Both the position numbers and the translations under genes were made by a program. Below the pieces are notes generated by a model. It ran no database searches. It was not told where the DNA came from and was given only the letters and a program-made list of their open reading frames with translations. Shown piece after piece: positions 34,496 through 43,230 of a stretch of DNA of 64,000 nt; positions within the stretch are counted from its first letter, which is position 1; each line of letters starts with the position of its first letter. The stretch comes from Halomonas sp. TA22 (GTDB lineage Bacteria > Pseudomonadota > Gammaproteobacteria > Pseudomonadales > Halomonadaceae). The stretch is from positions 62,001-126,000 of the forward strand of contig NZ_CP053108.1 of NCBI RefSeq assembly GCF_013009075.1. The letters run 5' to 3'.

Positions 34496-36103
34496 TTACC
34501 AGGGCAGCACGGCCCCGTCGGTACGCGGCTCGGTACCACCGCACAGCACGCCGGTGGTACTGTCGCGCAGGATGATCTGGCCGCGACCGAAGCTGATCGT
34601 GTCGGCGGCCTTGACGATATGGTGACCGCGGCGGGCCAGCGCCTGAGCGAGGTGGTCCGGGAAGTGCGGCTCGACCTCGACGGTCTTGCCCTTGACCCAC
34701 TTCCAGCGCGGCATGTCGAGCGCCGCCTGAGGGTTGAGGCGATCCTCGAGCATGGCGGTGATCACCTGCACATGGCCCTGAGGCTGCATGTAGCCGCCCA
34801 TCACTCCGAACGGGCCCACCGCCTGGTCACCCCGGGTGATGAAGCCAGGGATGATGGTGTGGTAGGTGCGTTTGCCTGGCGCCAGCGCATTGGCGTGGTT
34901 CACATCGAGCGAGAAGGAAGCGCCGCGATTCTGCAGGCTGATGCCGGTACCCGGAATCACTATCCCTGAACCGAAGCCATGGAAGTTGCTCTGAATGAGC
35001 GACACCATGTTGCCGTCGTCATCGGCGGTGGCCAGATAGACGGTACCGCCCATGATCGGGTTGCCGTGTACCGGTTCCACGGCCTTCTCGCCGATCAGCC
35101 CGGCGCGCTGCGCCAGGTAATCCGCGGATAGCATCTGCTCGACGCTGGGGCCCATGGCGTCGCGCTCGGTGATGTAGTTCAGGCCATCGACATAGGCCAG
35201 CTTGGTGGCCTCGATACGTCGATGCAGCGTCTCCAGCGGGTCGCGCCCTGCGTCGCCCAGCTGCTCGAGCATGCCGAGTGCCTGCAGCGCGATCATGCCG
35301 GCGCCGTTGGGCGGAATCTCCCAGATGTCGTGGCCGCGGTAGCGCGTCGAGATGGGCTCGACCCACTCCGGCTCGAACGTGGCCAGATCCTCCTTGCGCA
35401 GCTGGCCGCCATGCTCGCGGAAGAAGGCGTCGAGCTTGTCGGCGAGTTCACCCCGGTAGAACGCCTCGGCACTGGTTTCGGCGATCGCTTTCAGGGTGCT
35501 GGCATGGCCCGAGGATCTCCACACTTCACCTGGTACCGGGGCACGTCCTTCGGGTGCGAAGGTGTCGAACCAGGGGACGAAGGCGGTCTCCTCGAAGGCG
35601 GCGTAGCGATGATAGGCCTCGTTCCACATCTGATGGACGATTGGCGAGACGGGGAAACCCTGCTCTGCCAAAGCGATGGCGGGTGCCAGCAGCTCCGCGA
35701 AGGGCAGCTTGCCGAAGCGCTCGGAGAGCGCTGCCCAGGCCGCCGGTGCCCCGGGAACGGTGACCGGAATCAGGCCATACTCGGGCATGCTCTCGTGCCC
35801 CAGCGCCTTGACCGCCTCGATGCTGGCCGCTTGCGCCGCGGGGCCGCTGGCATTGAGGCCATGCAGCTTGCCGTCGATCCAGACGATGGCAAAGGCGTCG
35901 CTGCCGATACCGTTGGAGGTGGGCTCGACGACGGTCAATGCTGCGGCCGTCGCAATTGCCGCATCGATGGCATTGCCGCCTTGCTTGAGGATATCCATGC
36001 CGACCTGGGCTGCCAGGGGCTGGGAGGTGGCGACCATGCCGCGACGGCCGAAGCTGGCCATGCGCCGCGAGGGGCTCGGGTAGTAGAGGGCGTCATGTTG
36101 CAT
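34496..36103 (-). CDS. Gamma-glutamyltransferase-family Ntn-hydrolase (cytoplasmic)
   Basis: 535 residues. The protein is expected to self-cleave before Thr354 (MGGTVYLATADDDGNMVS), which becomes the nucleophile. The N-terminal half has GMVATSQPLAAQVGMDILKQ and GNAIDAAIATAAALTVVEP, the C-terminal half GSGIVIPGTGISLQNRGASF. There is no signal peptide, unlike periplasmic Ggt. The TVYLA version of the nucleophile motif is that of the YwrD-like branch, which also includes the oxamate amidohydrolase HpxW, so it may cleave an amide other than glutathione. It sits between two TctABC systems, suggesting that it processes an imported gamma-glutamyl or amide-linked acid. Confidence 0.9.
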   Translation of the reverse strand: MQHDALYYPSPSRRMASFGRRGMVATSQPLAAQVGMDILKQGGNAIDAAIATAAALTVVEPTSNGIGSDAFAIVWIDGKLHGLNASGPAAQAASIEAVKALGHESMPEYGLIPVTVPGAPAAWAALSERFGKLPFAELLAPAIALAEQGFPVSPIVHQMWNEAYHRYAAFEETAFVPWFDTFAPEGRAPVPGEVWRSSGHASTLKAIAETSAEAFYRGELADKLDAFFREHGGQLRKEDLATFEPEWVEPISTRYRGHDIWEIPPNGAGMIALQALGMLEQLGDAGRDPLETLHRRIEATKLAYVDGLNYITERDAMGPSVEQMLSADYLAQRAGLIGEKAVEPVHGNPIMGGTVYLATADDDGNMVSLIQSNFHGFGSGIVIPGTGISLQNRGASFSLDVNHANALAPGKRTYHTIIPGFITRGDQAVGPFGVMGGYMQPQGHVQVITAMLEDRLNPQAALDMPRWKWVKGKTVEVEPHFPDHLAQALARRGHHIVKAADTISFGRGQIILRDSTTGVLCGGTEPRTDGAVLPW

Positions 36104-36124
36104 GCATAGGCTCCTTGAGAGGGC

Positions 36125-37639
36125 TCAGGCGTCGTCGCGCCGCGCCTTGAGATGGGTGCGTTGGATCTTGTGATTCTGATAGAGCGAGAAGATGACCGAG
36201 GCGACCGCCAGGGCCAGAAACAGTGCCGACAGTGGGCGAGTCAGGAAGGCCATCCAGTTGCTGTCGAGTTCCAGTGCCCGGAATAGCTGGCGCTCGAGGT
36301 TATCGCCAAGCACCACGCCCAGGATCAACGGCGTCAGCGGCACCTCGGCCTTCCACAGCAGGTAACCCACCACGCCGAAGATGAACAGCACCCAGATATC
36401 GAAGAGGTTGTTGTTCAGCGCATAGGCACCCACGGCACACAGCATCAGTACCACGGGAATCAGGATTTCCTGGGGGATCAACGAGATCTTGGCGAACCAG
36501 CGCACCAGCAGAAGCTGACACAACACCATGATCACCGCCCCGATCAGCAGGCTGGCGTAGATGGCGCCCACCAGTATCGGGTTCTGCTCGAACATCAGTG
36601 GCCCCGGGGTGATGCCATGCAGGATCAGCACCCCCATCATGATCGCCATCGGTAAGTCGCCCGGGATGCCCAGTGCCAGGGTGGGAACAAAGGCGCCGCC
36701 GGCCACGGCGCTGTTTGACGCTTCCGAGGCAACGATCCCATCGGGAATCCCTTTGCCGAAGCGCTCGGGATGGCGCGAGAACTTCTTGGCCTGGTCGTAG
36801 CTGATGAAGTTGGCCACGGTGCCGCCGGTGCCCGGCAGCGCGCCGACCAGACTGCCGATTAGCGAGGAGCGCACGGTATTGAGCTTCTGGCTTGCCATGT
36901 CCCGCAGGATGGTGGCGTAGGGAATGGCGACGTTGGTATCCACCCCCTTGGCCTTGTCCTGCTCGTCGCGCAGCTTCTCGAGATTGCCCATCAACTGGGA
37001 GAAGGCGAAGATGCCGATCATCACCGGCAGGATCTCGAACCCCGAGCCCAGCGCCGGCACGCTGAAATCGAAGCGCAGGTTGCTGTTGCGGTCATATCCC
37101 ACGGTGGTGATCAGAAGTCCCAGTGCGGCGGCAAGCAACCCCTTGAGCATCGCGCCGCTGGAGAGACCGGCGACCAGCGTCAAGGCGAAGACGATCAGTG
37201 CGGTGATCTCCCAGGGGCGGAAGTTCATGCTGAAGCTTGCAATCAGCGGGCCGAAGAACACCAGTACCGCTACGCTGATCAGCGTGCCGAGAAAGGAGGC
37301 CGCAACGCCGATGCCCAGCGCCCGTCCCGGTTCGCCCTTCTGGGCCATGGGATAGCCGTCGTACACGGTGGTGATCGACGAGGGTGTGCCGGGAATCCCG
37401 AGCATCACGCCGGAGACGATGCCACCGGAATAACCGCCCACGAAGACCCCCACCATCAGCGAAACACCGCTGACGGGATCCATGGCGAAGGTGAACGGGA
37501 AGACCACCAGGATCGCCATGGTCACGGTAAAGCCGGGGATGCTGCCACCGATGATGCCGAACAGCACGCCGATGACGATCAGTCCTAGCACCGAAGGGCT
37601 GCCGACCTGGGCGAGGGCCTGTAGAAAGAAGTCAGCCAT
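36125..37639 (-). CDS. tctA: Tripartite tricarboxylate transporter, large permease TctA (system 2)
   Basis: 504 residues, about 12 helices. Seen are GVLFGIIGGSIPGFTVTMAI, FVGGYSGGIVSGVMLGIPGT and GALPGTGGTVANFISYDQAK, then AGGAFVPTLALGIPGDLPMA. It is clearly homologous to, but well diverged from, the system 1 TctA, so the two systems are old paralogues rather than a recent duplication. It is separated from tctB by 15 bp and from the Ntn-hydrolase gene by 21 bp. Confidence 0.94.
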   Translation of the reverse strand: MADFFLQALAQVGSPSVLGLIVIGVLFGIIGGSIPGFTVTMAILVVFPFTFAMDPVSGVSLMVGVFVGGYSGGIVSGVMLGIPGTPSSITTVYDGYPMAQKGEPGRALGIGVAASFLGTLISVAVLVFFGPLIASFSMNFRPWEITALIVFALTLVAGLSSGAMLKGLLAAALGLLITTVGYDRNSNLRFDFSVPALGSGFEILPVMIGIFAFSQLMGNLEKLRDEQDKAKGVDTNVAIPYATILRDMASQKLNTVRSSLIGSLVGALPGTGGTVANFISYDQAKKFSRHPERFGKGIPDGIVASEASNSAVAGGAFVPTLALGIPGDLPMAIMMGVLILHGITPGPLMFEQNPILVGAIYASLLIGAVIMVLCQLLLVRWFAKISLIPQEILIPVVLMLCAVGAYALNNNLFDIWVLFIFGVVGYLLWKAEVPLTPLILGVVLGDNLERQLFRALELDSNWMAFLTRPLSALFLALAVASVIFSLYQNHKIQRTHLKARRDDA

Positions 37640-37654
37640 GGTTCACTCCAGAGG

Positions 37655-38125
37655 TCAGGGCAGCCAGACGTTGAGGCCGAAACGGAAGATGGCGTATACC
37701 AGCGGCGCCAAGGTAAGGCTGATGCCGAGATTGATCGCCCATTTGCGCCACGAGTCGATACCCAGCAGTAGCGCCAAGGAAGCGACAAGAAACCCTAGTG
37801 TCGCAACGATGTATCCCACCAGCGGTAGTAGTGCCGCATAGGCAGCAAAGAGCGCGAACAGCGATAAAACCGTGCGGTTATAAGCTACCCACTCCCCAAA
37901 GCTGCGACCGGGTGCCGTGCGGGAAGGAAGCTTTGAGAGCAGCGAGCGGAGCAGAATCAGGGCCGACAACAGACCGATCACCACCAGCAGGATGCGTGGG
38001 AAGAGTGCCGATCCATAGGGCTGCCAACTGGTCGGAGGACGAATATTGCCGGACTCCATCCACATGATGCCCACCACGATCAGCATGACCAGCGCCAGAG
38101 CACGGTCCTTGGTTAGCGTCAGCAT
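37655..38125 (-). CDS. tctB: Tripartite tricarboxylate transporter, small permease TctB (system 2)
   Basis: 156 residues with four membrane helices. It carries the TctB-type segment SWQPYGSALFPRILLVVIGL. The ATG at 38125 has GGAG upstream; 14 more open codons reach into the region after tctC and are not used. Expected partner of the TctA encoded next. Confidence 0.88.
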   Translation of the reverse strand: MLTLTKDRALALVMLIVVGIMWMESGNIRPPTSWQPYGSALFPRILLVVIGLLSALILLRSLLSKLPSRTAPGRSFGEWVAYNRTVLSLFALFAAYAALLPLVGYIVATLGFLVASLALLLGIDSWRKWAINLGISLTLAPLVYAIFRFGLNVWLP

Positions 38126-38225
38126 TTTGCTATCTCCAGTGCTGCCCGACTGCAAGCCGGGCAGCACACTGACTCGATTCGATTGATTGCACAGTGGCGC
38201 TTCGTTTTGCCGAATCCTCGAGAGT

Positions 38226-39206
38226 TCAATTCTGGAAGTCGATGTTCTCGGCAGCGGCGCTCAGGGCCGACTCGTTCTCATCGAGAAATTCGAGATACTC
38301 CTCTCCCGCCAGGAAACGCACCACCGAGCCGAATTCGTTCTCGATACGGCTCTGCAGGGCCTCGTTCTCGAGGGCCTGGCCATAGGCGTCGGCTAGCGTG
38401 TCCAGATACTCCTGCGGTGTGCCCTTGGGGGCGAAGATGCCGCGGCTGGTGGAGTGGTCCAACTCGATGTCCTGCTCGCGAAGGGTGGGCACGTCGGGCA
38501 GGCCATCGATCCGCTCTTCATGCGCCACGCCGAGCGGACGGAAGGTGCCGTTCTCGAAGAAGGCACCGCCCGAGGGCAAGTTGAACATGGCGAAATCGAT
38601 CTCCTGCGCCATCAGCGCCGATACCTGCTCACCGGTATCCGGATAGCCGACCAGGCGCACGTCGGCCATGTCGATGCCGGCGGCATCGAAGAACTGCACC
38701 CAGAAGAAATGGTCGGTGGAGCTAGGGATCATGCTGAAGCGCACCTGGCCGGGGTTTTCGCGGACGTAATCGGCGATCTCGTCGGCGCTCTGCACGGGAT
38801 GATCGCTGTGCGCTGCCGGGATGTTGATGGTCTGGGTCAGCAGGGCGACGGGTTCGAAGGCGTCGTAGGAGTAGTCGACCATGCCGGCCAGTTGGGAGAG
38901 TGCGATGGAGTCGTGGCTGCCCAGGAGGGTATAGCCATCGGGCCGCGCCTCCTTGACGTTGCGAGAGCCAAGGGTGGCGCCGGCGCCAGCCATGTTGACC
39001 GGTACGATAGTCTGGCCTAGGTGCTGTTCGGCCTGTTGGGAGATGAGGCGGAAAATGATGTCGGTCGCGCCGCCTGGCCCAAAGGGAATGATCAGGCGGA
39101 TATCCTGCTCGGGGTAGTCCGCCTGGGCGGGCTGACTACAGGCAATGCTCGAGGCGAGGCCGATCGCCGCGACGGCGGTGGCCATGGTCAGTGTTGAACG
39201 CGTCAT
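38226..39206 (-). CDS. tctC: Tripartite tricarboxylate transporter receptor TctC (system 2)
   Basis: 326-residue periplasmic receptor. The N-terminus is a Sec signal ending AQA near residue 29 (a Cys at 23 makes a lipoprotein signal conceivable but its context is poor). The mature start DYPEQDIRLIIPFGPGGATD is typical of TctC, and GIFAPKGTPQEYLD follows. It is the first transporter gene of its operon. Confidence 0.92.
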   Translation of the reverse strand: MTRSTLTMATAVAAIGLASSIACSQPAQADYPEQDIRLIIPFGPGGATDIIFRLISQQAEQHLGQTIVPVNMAGAGATLGSRNVKEARPDGYTLLGSHDSIALSQLAGMVDYSYDAFEPVALLTQTINIPAAHSDHPVQSADEIADYVRENPGQVRFSMIPSSTDHFFWVQFFDAAGIDMADVRLVGYPDTGEQVSALMAQEIDFAMFNLPSGGAFFENGTFRPLGVAHEERIDGLPDVPTLREQDIELDHSTSRGIFAPKGTPQEYLDTLADAYGQALENEALQSRIENEFGSVVRFLAGEEYLEFLDENESALSAAAENIDFQN

Positions 39207-39314
39207 ATCGAAACACCTTTTATATTGTGGTGGTGTAGTTGATACCGCTATAGCAACGGCAGTGGTGGCGCGATCCCTTTCGGGAGTGTTGTTATGTCCG
39301 GCACGAGCCGGAGT

Positions 39315-39845
39315 TCAGCCGATAAGTAGCCCTCCATAGACCAGGGCACCGAGAACCACGAAGGCGGGATGCACTTTGAATCGCACCAGGGCGATGGCTG
39401 CCACGGCACCGATCAGCACGGTATGGATTGGTCCGGCGTTGTCGAGGCCTTCGCTGAAGAAGCTCCAGGTCAGCCAGGCCATCATGATGGCAATGACCGG
39501 GCGCACCCACTGGCTCATGCGCTTGACCCGCGGCGAGTCGCGGTGGCGATAGAGTAGTCCCAGTGCGCCGAGCATCAAGAGTAGCGACGGCACGACGGTG
39601 GCGAAGACGGCGACGATGGCACCGGCCGTGCCGGCCACGTCATAGCCGATGTAACCCGCCATCTTGGTGGCGATGGGACTGGGCAGGGCGTTGCCAAGAG
39701 CCAGGGTCTCGGCGAACTCCTGTCCGCTCATCCATCCGTAGCGGCCCACCACCTCCGTCTCGATCAGCGGAATGATCGCCGGGCCCCCTCCATAGCCGAT
39801 AATGTTGGGAATGAAGAACGCCATGAACAGCTGCCAATAGATCAT
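39315..39845 (-). CDS. Chromate transporter-family protein (CHR), single-domain subunit B
   Basis: 176 residues, about six hydrophobic segments. The CHR signature appears as GYGGGPAIIPLIETEVV followed by LALGNALPSPIATKMAGYIG. Single-domain CHR proteins occur in pairs encoded by adjacent genes, as here. The start at 39845 overlaps the stop of the partner gene (ATGA). Many CHR proteins near organic-acid genes are not known to move chromate; an anion role linked to the TTT genes is possible. Confidence 0.88.
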   Translation of the reverse strand: MIYWQLFMAFFIPNIIGYGGGPAIIPLIETEVVGRYGWMSGQEFAETLALGNALPSPIATKMAGYIGYDVAGTAGAIVAVFATVVPSLLLMLGALGLLYRHRDSPRVKRMSQWVRPVIAIMMAWLTWSFFSEGLDNAGPIHTVLIGAVAAIALVRFKVHPAFVVLGALVYGGLLIG

Positions 39846-40459
39846 TGCGCCGTCTCCTTGGCAGTGCGGGGCGATGCTGGGCGAAGCAGGGCGGCCACCA
39901 GCAGGGCGCCTATCACCCAGCCGGGATGCACGCCGAGCCAGTAGATCAGCGCCCCGGCAATGGCCGCCATCGCCAGGCTGACCAACCAACCCAGCGCCTG
40001 ACGGGACTTTTGCCAGAAATCCCAGGTCAGTTGCGCCATCATCACCATGACCACCGGTACCACGCCTTGCCCCATGCCCCGGATCCAGGCCACGTCACGG
40101 TAGCGGCTAAAGACGCCAAGCAGCAGGATCATCGCAACGATGGTGGGTAGAATGACCGCCAGAATGGCATTGATGCACCCGGTGACACCGCCTATTCGAT
40201 AGCCGATATAGCCGGGCATCTTGGTGGCGATGGGACCGGGCAGGGTGTTGGCGATGGCCAGGATGTCAGCGAACTCCTCGTCACTGAGCCAGTGGTGGCG
40301 CTTGACGACCTCCTGCTGCACCAGCGGTATCATCGATGGCCCGCCGCCGAAGCCCAGCAACCCGATACGCAGAAAGGCCCAGAAGATATGCTGCTGCCTG
40401 GCGGCCACCGGCGTGTTCATGTCCTGCCCACAAAAGAGTGCATTAAGATTCCTTAACAA
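39842..40459 (-). CDS. Chromate transporter-family protein (CHR), single-domain subunit A
   Basis: 205 residues from the ATG at 40459, which has AAGGA six bases upstream; an internal ATG at 40420 (MNTPVAARQQHIFW) would give 192 residues but has AGGA too close. The motif GFGGGPSMIPLVQQEVV and ANTLPGPIATKMPGYIGYRI mark the CHR domain. It is divergent from gntR at 40577 and heads the nine-gene run that ends at 31340. Confidence 0.87.
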   Translation of the reverse strand: MLRNLNALFCGQDMNTPVAARQQHIFWAFLRIGLLGFGGGPSMIPLVQQEVVKRHHWLSDEEFADILAIANTLPGPIATKMPGYIGYRIGGVTGCINAILAVILPTIVAMILLLGVFSRYRDVAWIRGMGQGVVPVVMVMMAQLTWDFWQKSRQALGWLVSLAMAAIAGALIYWLGVHPGWVIGALLVAALLRPASPRTAKETAQ

Positions 40460-40470
40460 ATCGTCTTATT

Positions 40471-40499
40471 TTAAGAAAATCGATTATTTGAAATATAAT
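40471..40499 (+). promoter_or_regulatory. Sigma-70-type promoter of gntR
   Basis: TTAAGA (40471-40476), 17 bp, then a perfect TATAAT (40494-40499). It lies 77 bp before the gntR ATG. Three direct repeats of RTATCA (40531, 40542, 40556) between promoter and gene are candidate regulator sites; no TGGTATACCA is present. Confidence 0.55.
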
Positions 40500-40576
40500 A
40501 TAGATTGCTTGAGAAAGTTGCGTCAAGCTCATATCAGGCAGGTATCATCGAGGTCGTATCAAACGAAGGAGCTGCG

Positions 40577-41242
40577 ATGGGTGCAATACAACCGAAAAAC
40601 AGTGCCACGAACGCCAGCCGAATTTTCGATACCTTGCGTCAGGATCTGGTCAACGGGCGCTTCGAGGCGGGCGAGAAGATCGCTATCAACTCGCTTAAGG
40701 ATCACTATCAGGTGGGGCTGAGCCCACTTCGCGAAGCACTCAATCGCTTGTCCGCCTACGGTCTGCTGATCCAGGAGAATCAGCGCGGCTTTCGCGTGCC
40801 GCGCCTCGAGCGTCGCGAACTTGACGATGTGGCGGAAATGCGTCGCGAGCTGGAGGGCATGGCCTTGGAGAGGGCGATTCTCAACGGTGATGCGGAGTGG
40901 GAGTCGGAGCTGCTGGCGGCAGCCCACCGTCTCAAGCGTGCCGATGCATCACCCACCGAAGTCGATGAGTGGGAGCGCCTGCATGGGCGCTTCCACAGCA
41001 CCCTGGTGGCACCCTGCGGGTCGGTATGGCTACTGCGCTTCATCGACCAGTTGCATGATCAGTTCGATCGCTATCGGCGCATGGCACCAGGAGTACCGGA
41101 GATTCGAGAGATTCTGGATGTCCAGCATGGCGAGCTGGTGGCGCTCGCGCTCGATCGCGATATCAAGGGCGCAAGAACGCTGCTCGAGCATCACATAGCG
41201 CTCTCCTACGAAGTGGCGCTGGGGAGCTGCACGGCGAAATAG
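40577..41242 (+). CDS. GntR-family regulator (FCD subgroup), paralogue of the 22462 regulator
   Basis: 221 residues. Long identical stretches with the regulator at 22462 include YQVGLSPLREALNRL and QLHDQFDRYRR; the two look well over half identical along their length. The winged helix is N-terminal, the FCD domain C-terminal. The ATG at 40577 is preceded by GAAGGAG; 24 earlier codons are not used. It is divergent from the CHR/TTT/Ntn-hydrolase genes and is their likely local regulator. Confidence 0.93.
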   Translation: MGAIQPKNSATNASRIFDTLRQDLVNGRFEAGEKIAINSLKDHYQVGLSPLREALNRLSAYGLLIQENQRGFRVPRLERRELDDVAEMRRELEGMALERAILNGDAEWESELLAAAHRLKRADASPTEVDEWERLHGRFHSTLVAPCGSVWLLRFIDQLHDQFDRYRRMAPGVPEIREILDVQHGELVALALDRDIKGARTLLEHHIALSYEVALGSCTAK

Positions 41243-41265
41243 TCTCGTCGTGGAGATGGGCTAGG

Positions 41266-41886
41266 TCACAGGCCATGGAAGATGTCGATGCGTCCTTTGA
41301 GGCGCGAGCGCAAGGTCGCCAGGTCGACAGGCAGTGACTTGGGCCAGCCCACGGTGAGCACGACGCCATCGGAGGCGTAGTCGACCGCTTCGACTGGAAT
41401 CGTCTCTCCCGCAAGCCAGCTGCGCGCCTCGGCCTCGCCGGAGAAGTCGACCTTGAGCTTAAGTGGCACGCGGGGGGTGTATTCTCGGGTCGGTAGGTCT
41501 GCCAGCGCCTGCGCCACCGCGTGGGAATACGCTCGGGCCAGGCCTCCGGTACCCAGCTTGGTGCCGCCGAAGTAGCGGGTCACCACGCAGCCCACCTGGC
41601 CAAGGCCTGCACCCTCCAGCACCTGGAACATCGGGCGACCGGCGGTGCCGCCGGGTTCGCCATCGTCTGAAAAGCCGATGGCCATCTGCTCCCCCGGTGG
41701 GCCTGCGATAAAGGCGCTGCAGTGGTGGCTGGCGCTGGGGTGTGCCTGGCGTGCCTGGGTCAGCAGCATCTCAAAATCGGCCACCTTGGGTGCGTGGCAG
41801 AGCCAGGTAATGAAACGGCTGCGCTCCACCTCCATTTCGCTCTCCTGCCTCTCGCCCACCGTGAGCGCGGGAATCGGATACCCCAT
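41266..41886 (-). CDS. yigZ: YigZ/IMPACT family protein
   Basis: 206 residues. The N-terminal UPF0029 domain has SRFITWLCHAP, SHHCSAFIAG, SDDGEPGGTAGRPMFQVLEG and VVTRYFGGTKLGTGGLARAY, the family hallmarks; a smaller DUF1949-type C-terminal domain follows. Function is not settled, with links to translation control. The start overlaps the S24 gene stop by one base (TGATG), so it is co-expressed with an SOS-type gene. Confidence 0.92.
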   Translation of the reverse strand: MGYPIPALTVGERQESEMEVERSRFITWLCHAPKVADFEMLLTQARQAHPSASHHCSAFIAGPPGEQMAIGFSDDGEPGGTAGRPMFQVLEGAGLGQVGCVVTRYFGGTKLGTGGLARAYSHAVAQALADLPTREYTPRVPLKLKVDFSGEAEARSWLAGETIPVEAVDYASDGVVLTVGWPKSLPVDLATLRSRLKGRIDIFHGL

Positions 41887-42356
41887 CAGGCCACGCTTGC
41901 CGTCTGTCGCACCACACCCATCACCATGCCCAGCACCTGGATATCGTCGTTCTTGAGATAGATGGGCGGCATGCTCTCGTTGGCCGGTTGCAGGCGCACG
42001 CCGGACTTCTCGATATAGAGCTTTTTCAAGGTCACTTCATGGTCATTGATCATCACCACGGCGGTCTCGCCATTCTCGGCGCTCTCCTGGCGCTCGATGA
42101 TGATCACGTCGCCATCATGGATATTGCTCTCGATCATCGAATTGCCGCAGACCCGCAGCGCATAGGTATTGCGCCGCACCATCCGCGAAGGAATGAAGAC
42201 CGTCGAGGAGTCGGGGCAGGCTTCGATTGGCATGCCCGCCGAGACCCGGCCCAGTAGGGGAACCTCCACCAGGTCGATGCCATCGATCTTCTCCCAGGCA
42301 TCGTTGAGCGGCAGGTTGGGCAAGCGGTTGAGATAGTGCGTAGCGACATGCGACAT
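41886..42356 (-). CDS. LexA/UmuD-like S24 self-cleaving protein without DNA-binding domain
   Basis: 156 residues that correspond to the LexA C-terminal catalytic domain. The cleavage site is Ala40-Gly41 (LLGRVSAGMPIEA), the nucleophile Ser73 (GNSMIESNIHDGD) and the general base Lys111 (HEVTLKKLY). The N-terminal 30 residues are too few for the LexA winged helix, so it cannot be LexA itself. UmuD has the same build, but no umuC follows; instead yigZ does. AGGAG lies before the ATG, and a full SOS box is 38 bp upstream. Confidence 0.9.
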   Translation of the reverse strand: MSHVATHYLNRLPNLPLNDAWEKIDGIDLVEVPLLGRVSAGMPIEACPDSSTVFIPSRMVRRNTYALRVCGNSMIESNIHDGDVIIIERQESAENGETAVVMINDHEVTLKKLYIEKSGVRLQPANESMPPIYLKNDDIQVLGMVMGVVRQTASVA

Positions 42357-42394
42357 ATCCTACTCCTGGGGCACGACGGGGCCGGGCAAAAGCC

Positions 42395-42410
42395 CTGTTG
42401 TTTTTTACAG
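42395..42410 (-). promoter_or_regulatory. LexA-binding SOS box
   Basis: CTGTTGTTTTTTACAG has the exact CTGT-N8-ACAG frame of the gammaproteobacterial SOS box. It lies 38 bp before the S24 gene and about 170 bp before ccmA, so the S24-yigZ unit is the likely target. Confidence 0.85.
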
Positions 42411-42582
42411 CTAACGGCATCATAGCAAGGGGAGATAGGCTGGCAAGCGTTAACGTTCGGGAGGGAGCATGACCGAGGTCAAGCCAGGGGCGGATGCGAC
42501 CGGCTGACGCAGCGTGTACGCTGGCGAGCCTGGGTCTTTCCGTGTAGAGTCGCGAGCGATTATTCGACGCTGGGAGAGTGCG

Positions 42583-43230
42583 GTGAACTTCCGCCTGCAA
42601 GCGCGAAACCTGGCCTGTGAACGTGACGATCGCTGGTTGTTCCGGCAGCTCGATCTCGAGGTTGAACCCGGTCAGATCGTGCGTATCGAAGGCCCCAACG
42701 GTAGCGGCAAGACCACGTTGCTGAAGATTCTGTCCGGGCAGCTGAGCGACTACCAGGGCGAGCTCTACTGGAGCGACCGGCCCATGCGCGAGGTGCGTGA
42801 CGCCTTTCTGGCCAACCTCCTCTATATGGGACACGCTCCCGGGGTCAAGGGCGCGCTGACGCCCCTTGAGAATCTAGCCTGGTACCAGGCGCTGGCCGGC
42901 GACGCGGGGAGTGAACGGGCGCGCATGTCGGCCTTGGCGAGTGTCGGGCTGAGTGGCTTCGAGGATGTGCCTGCCGCCCAGCTATCGGCGGGGCAGCAGC
43001 GTCGCGTGGCGCTCGCCAGAATGGCATTGATCGCGCGGCCTCTCTGGGTCCTCGACGAGCCGTTCACGGCCATCGACCGTGAAGGTGTGGCGGCACTCGA
43101 ACAGCGCCTGCTCAAGCATGCGCGCAGCGGTGGCAGCGTACTGCTGACCACTCACCACGACCTGGCTCCGCTTGGCGATATCAAGCGGATTCGCCTGGGT
43201 GACGGAGGGCGCGATGCAGCAGTTGGCTGA
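42583..43230 (+). CDS. ccmA: Heme exporter ATP-binding protein CcmA
   Basis: 215-residue ABC ATPase of cytochrome c maturation; with CcmB, CcmC and CcmD it drives release of holo-CcmE. Walker A GPNGSGKTT, signature QLSAGQQRRVALARM (the Ala in LSAGQ is usual for CcmA) and Walker B LWVLDEPFTAID are present. A GTG at 42583 is taken as start, with GGGAGAG at 42572-42578 and a family-like opening NFRLQARNLACERDDRWLF; an ATG at 42514 would add 23 unlikely residues. Confidence 0.93.
   Translation: MNFRLQARNLACERDDRWLFRQLDLEVEPGQIVRIEGPNGSGKTTLLKILSGQLSDYQGELYWSDRPMREVRDAFLANLLYMGHAPGVKGALTPLENLAWYQALAGDAGSERARMSALASVGLSGFEDVPAAQLSAGQQRRVALARMALIARPLWVLDEPFTAIDREGVAALEQRLLKHARSGGSVLLTTHHDLAPLGDIKRIRLGDGGRDAAVG

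Noticed and set aside
41886-42356. Calling the S24 gene lexA
   Set aside because: The protein lacks the N-terminal winged helix; only the protease domain is present.
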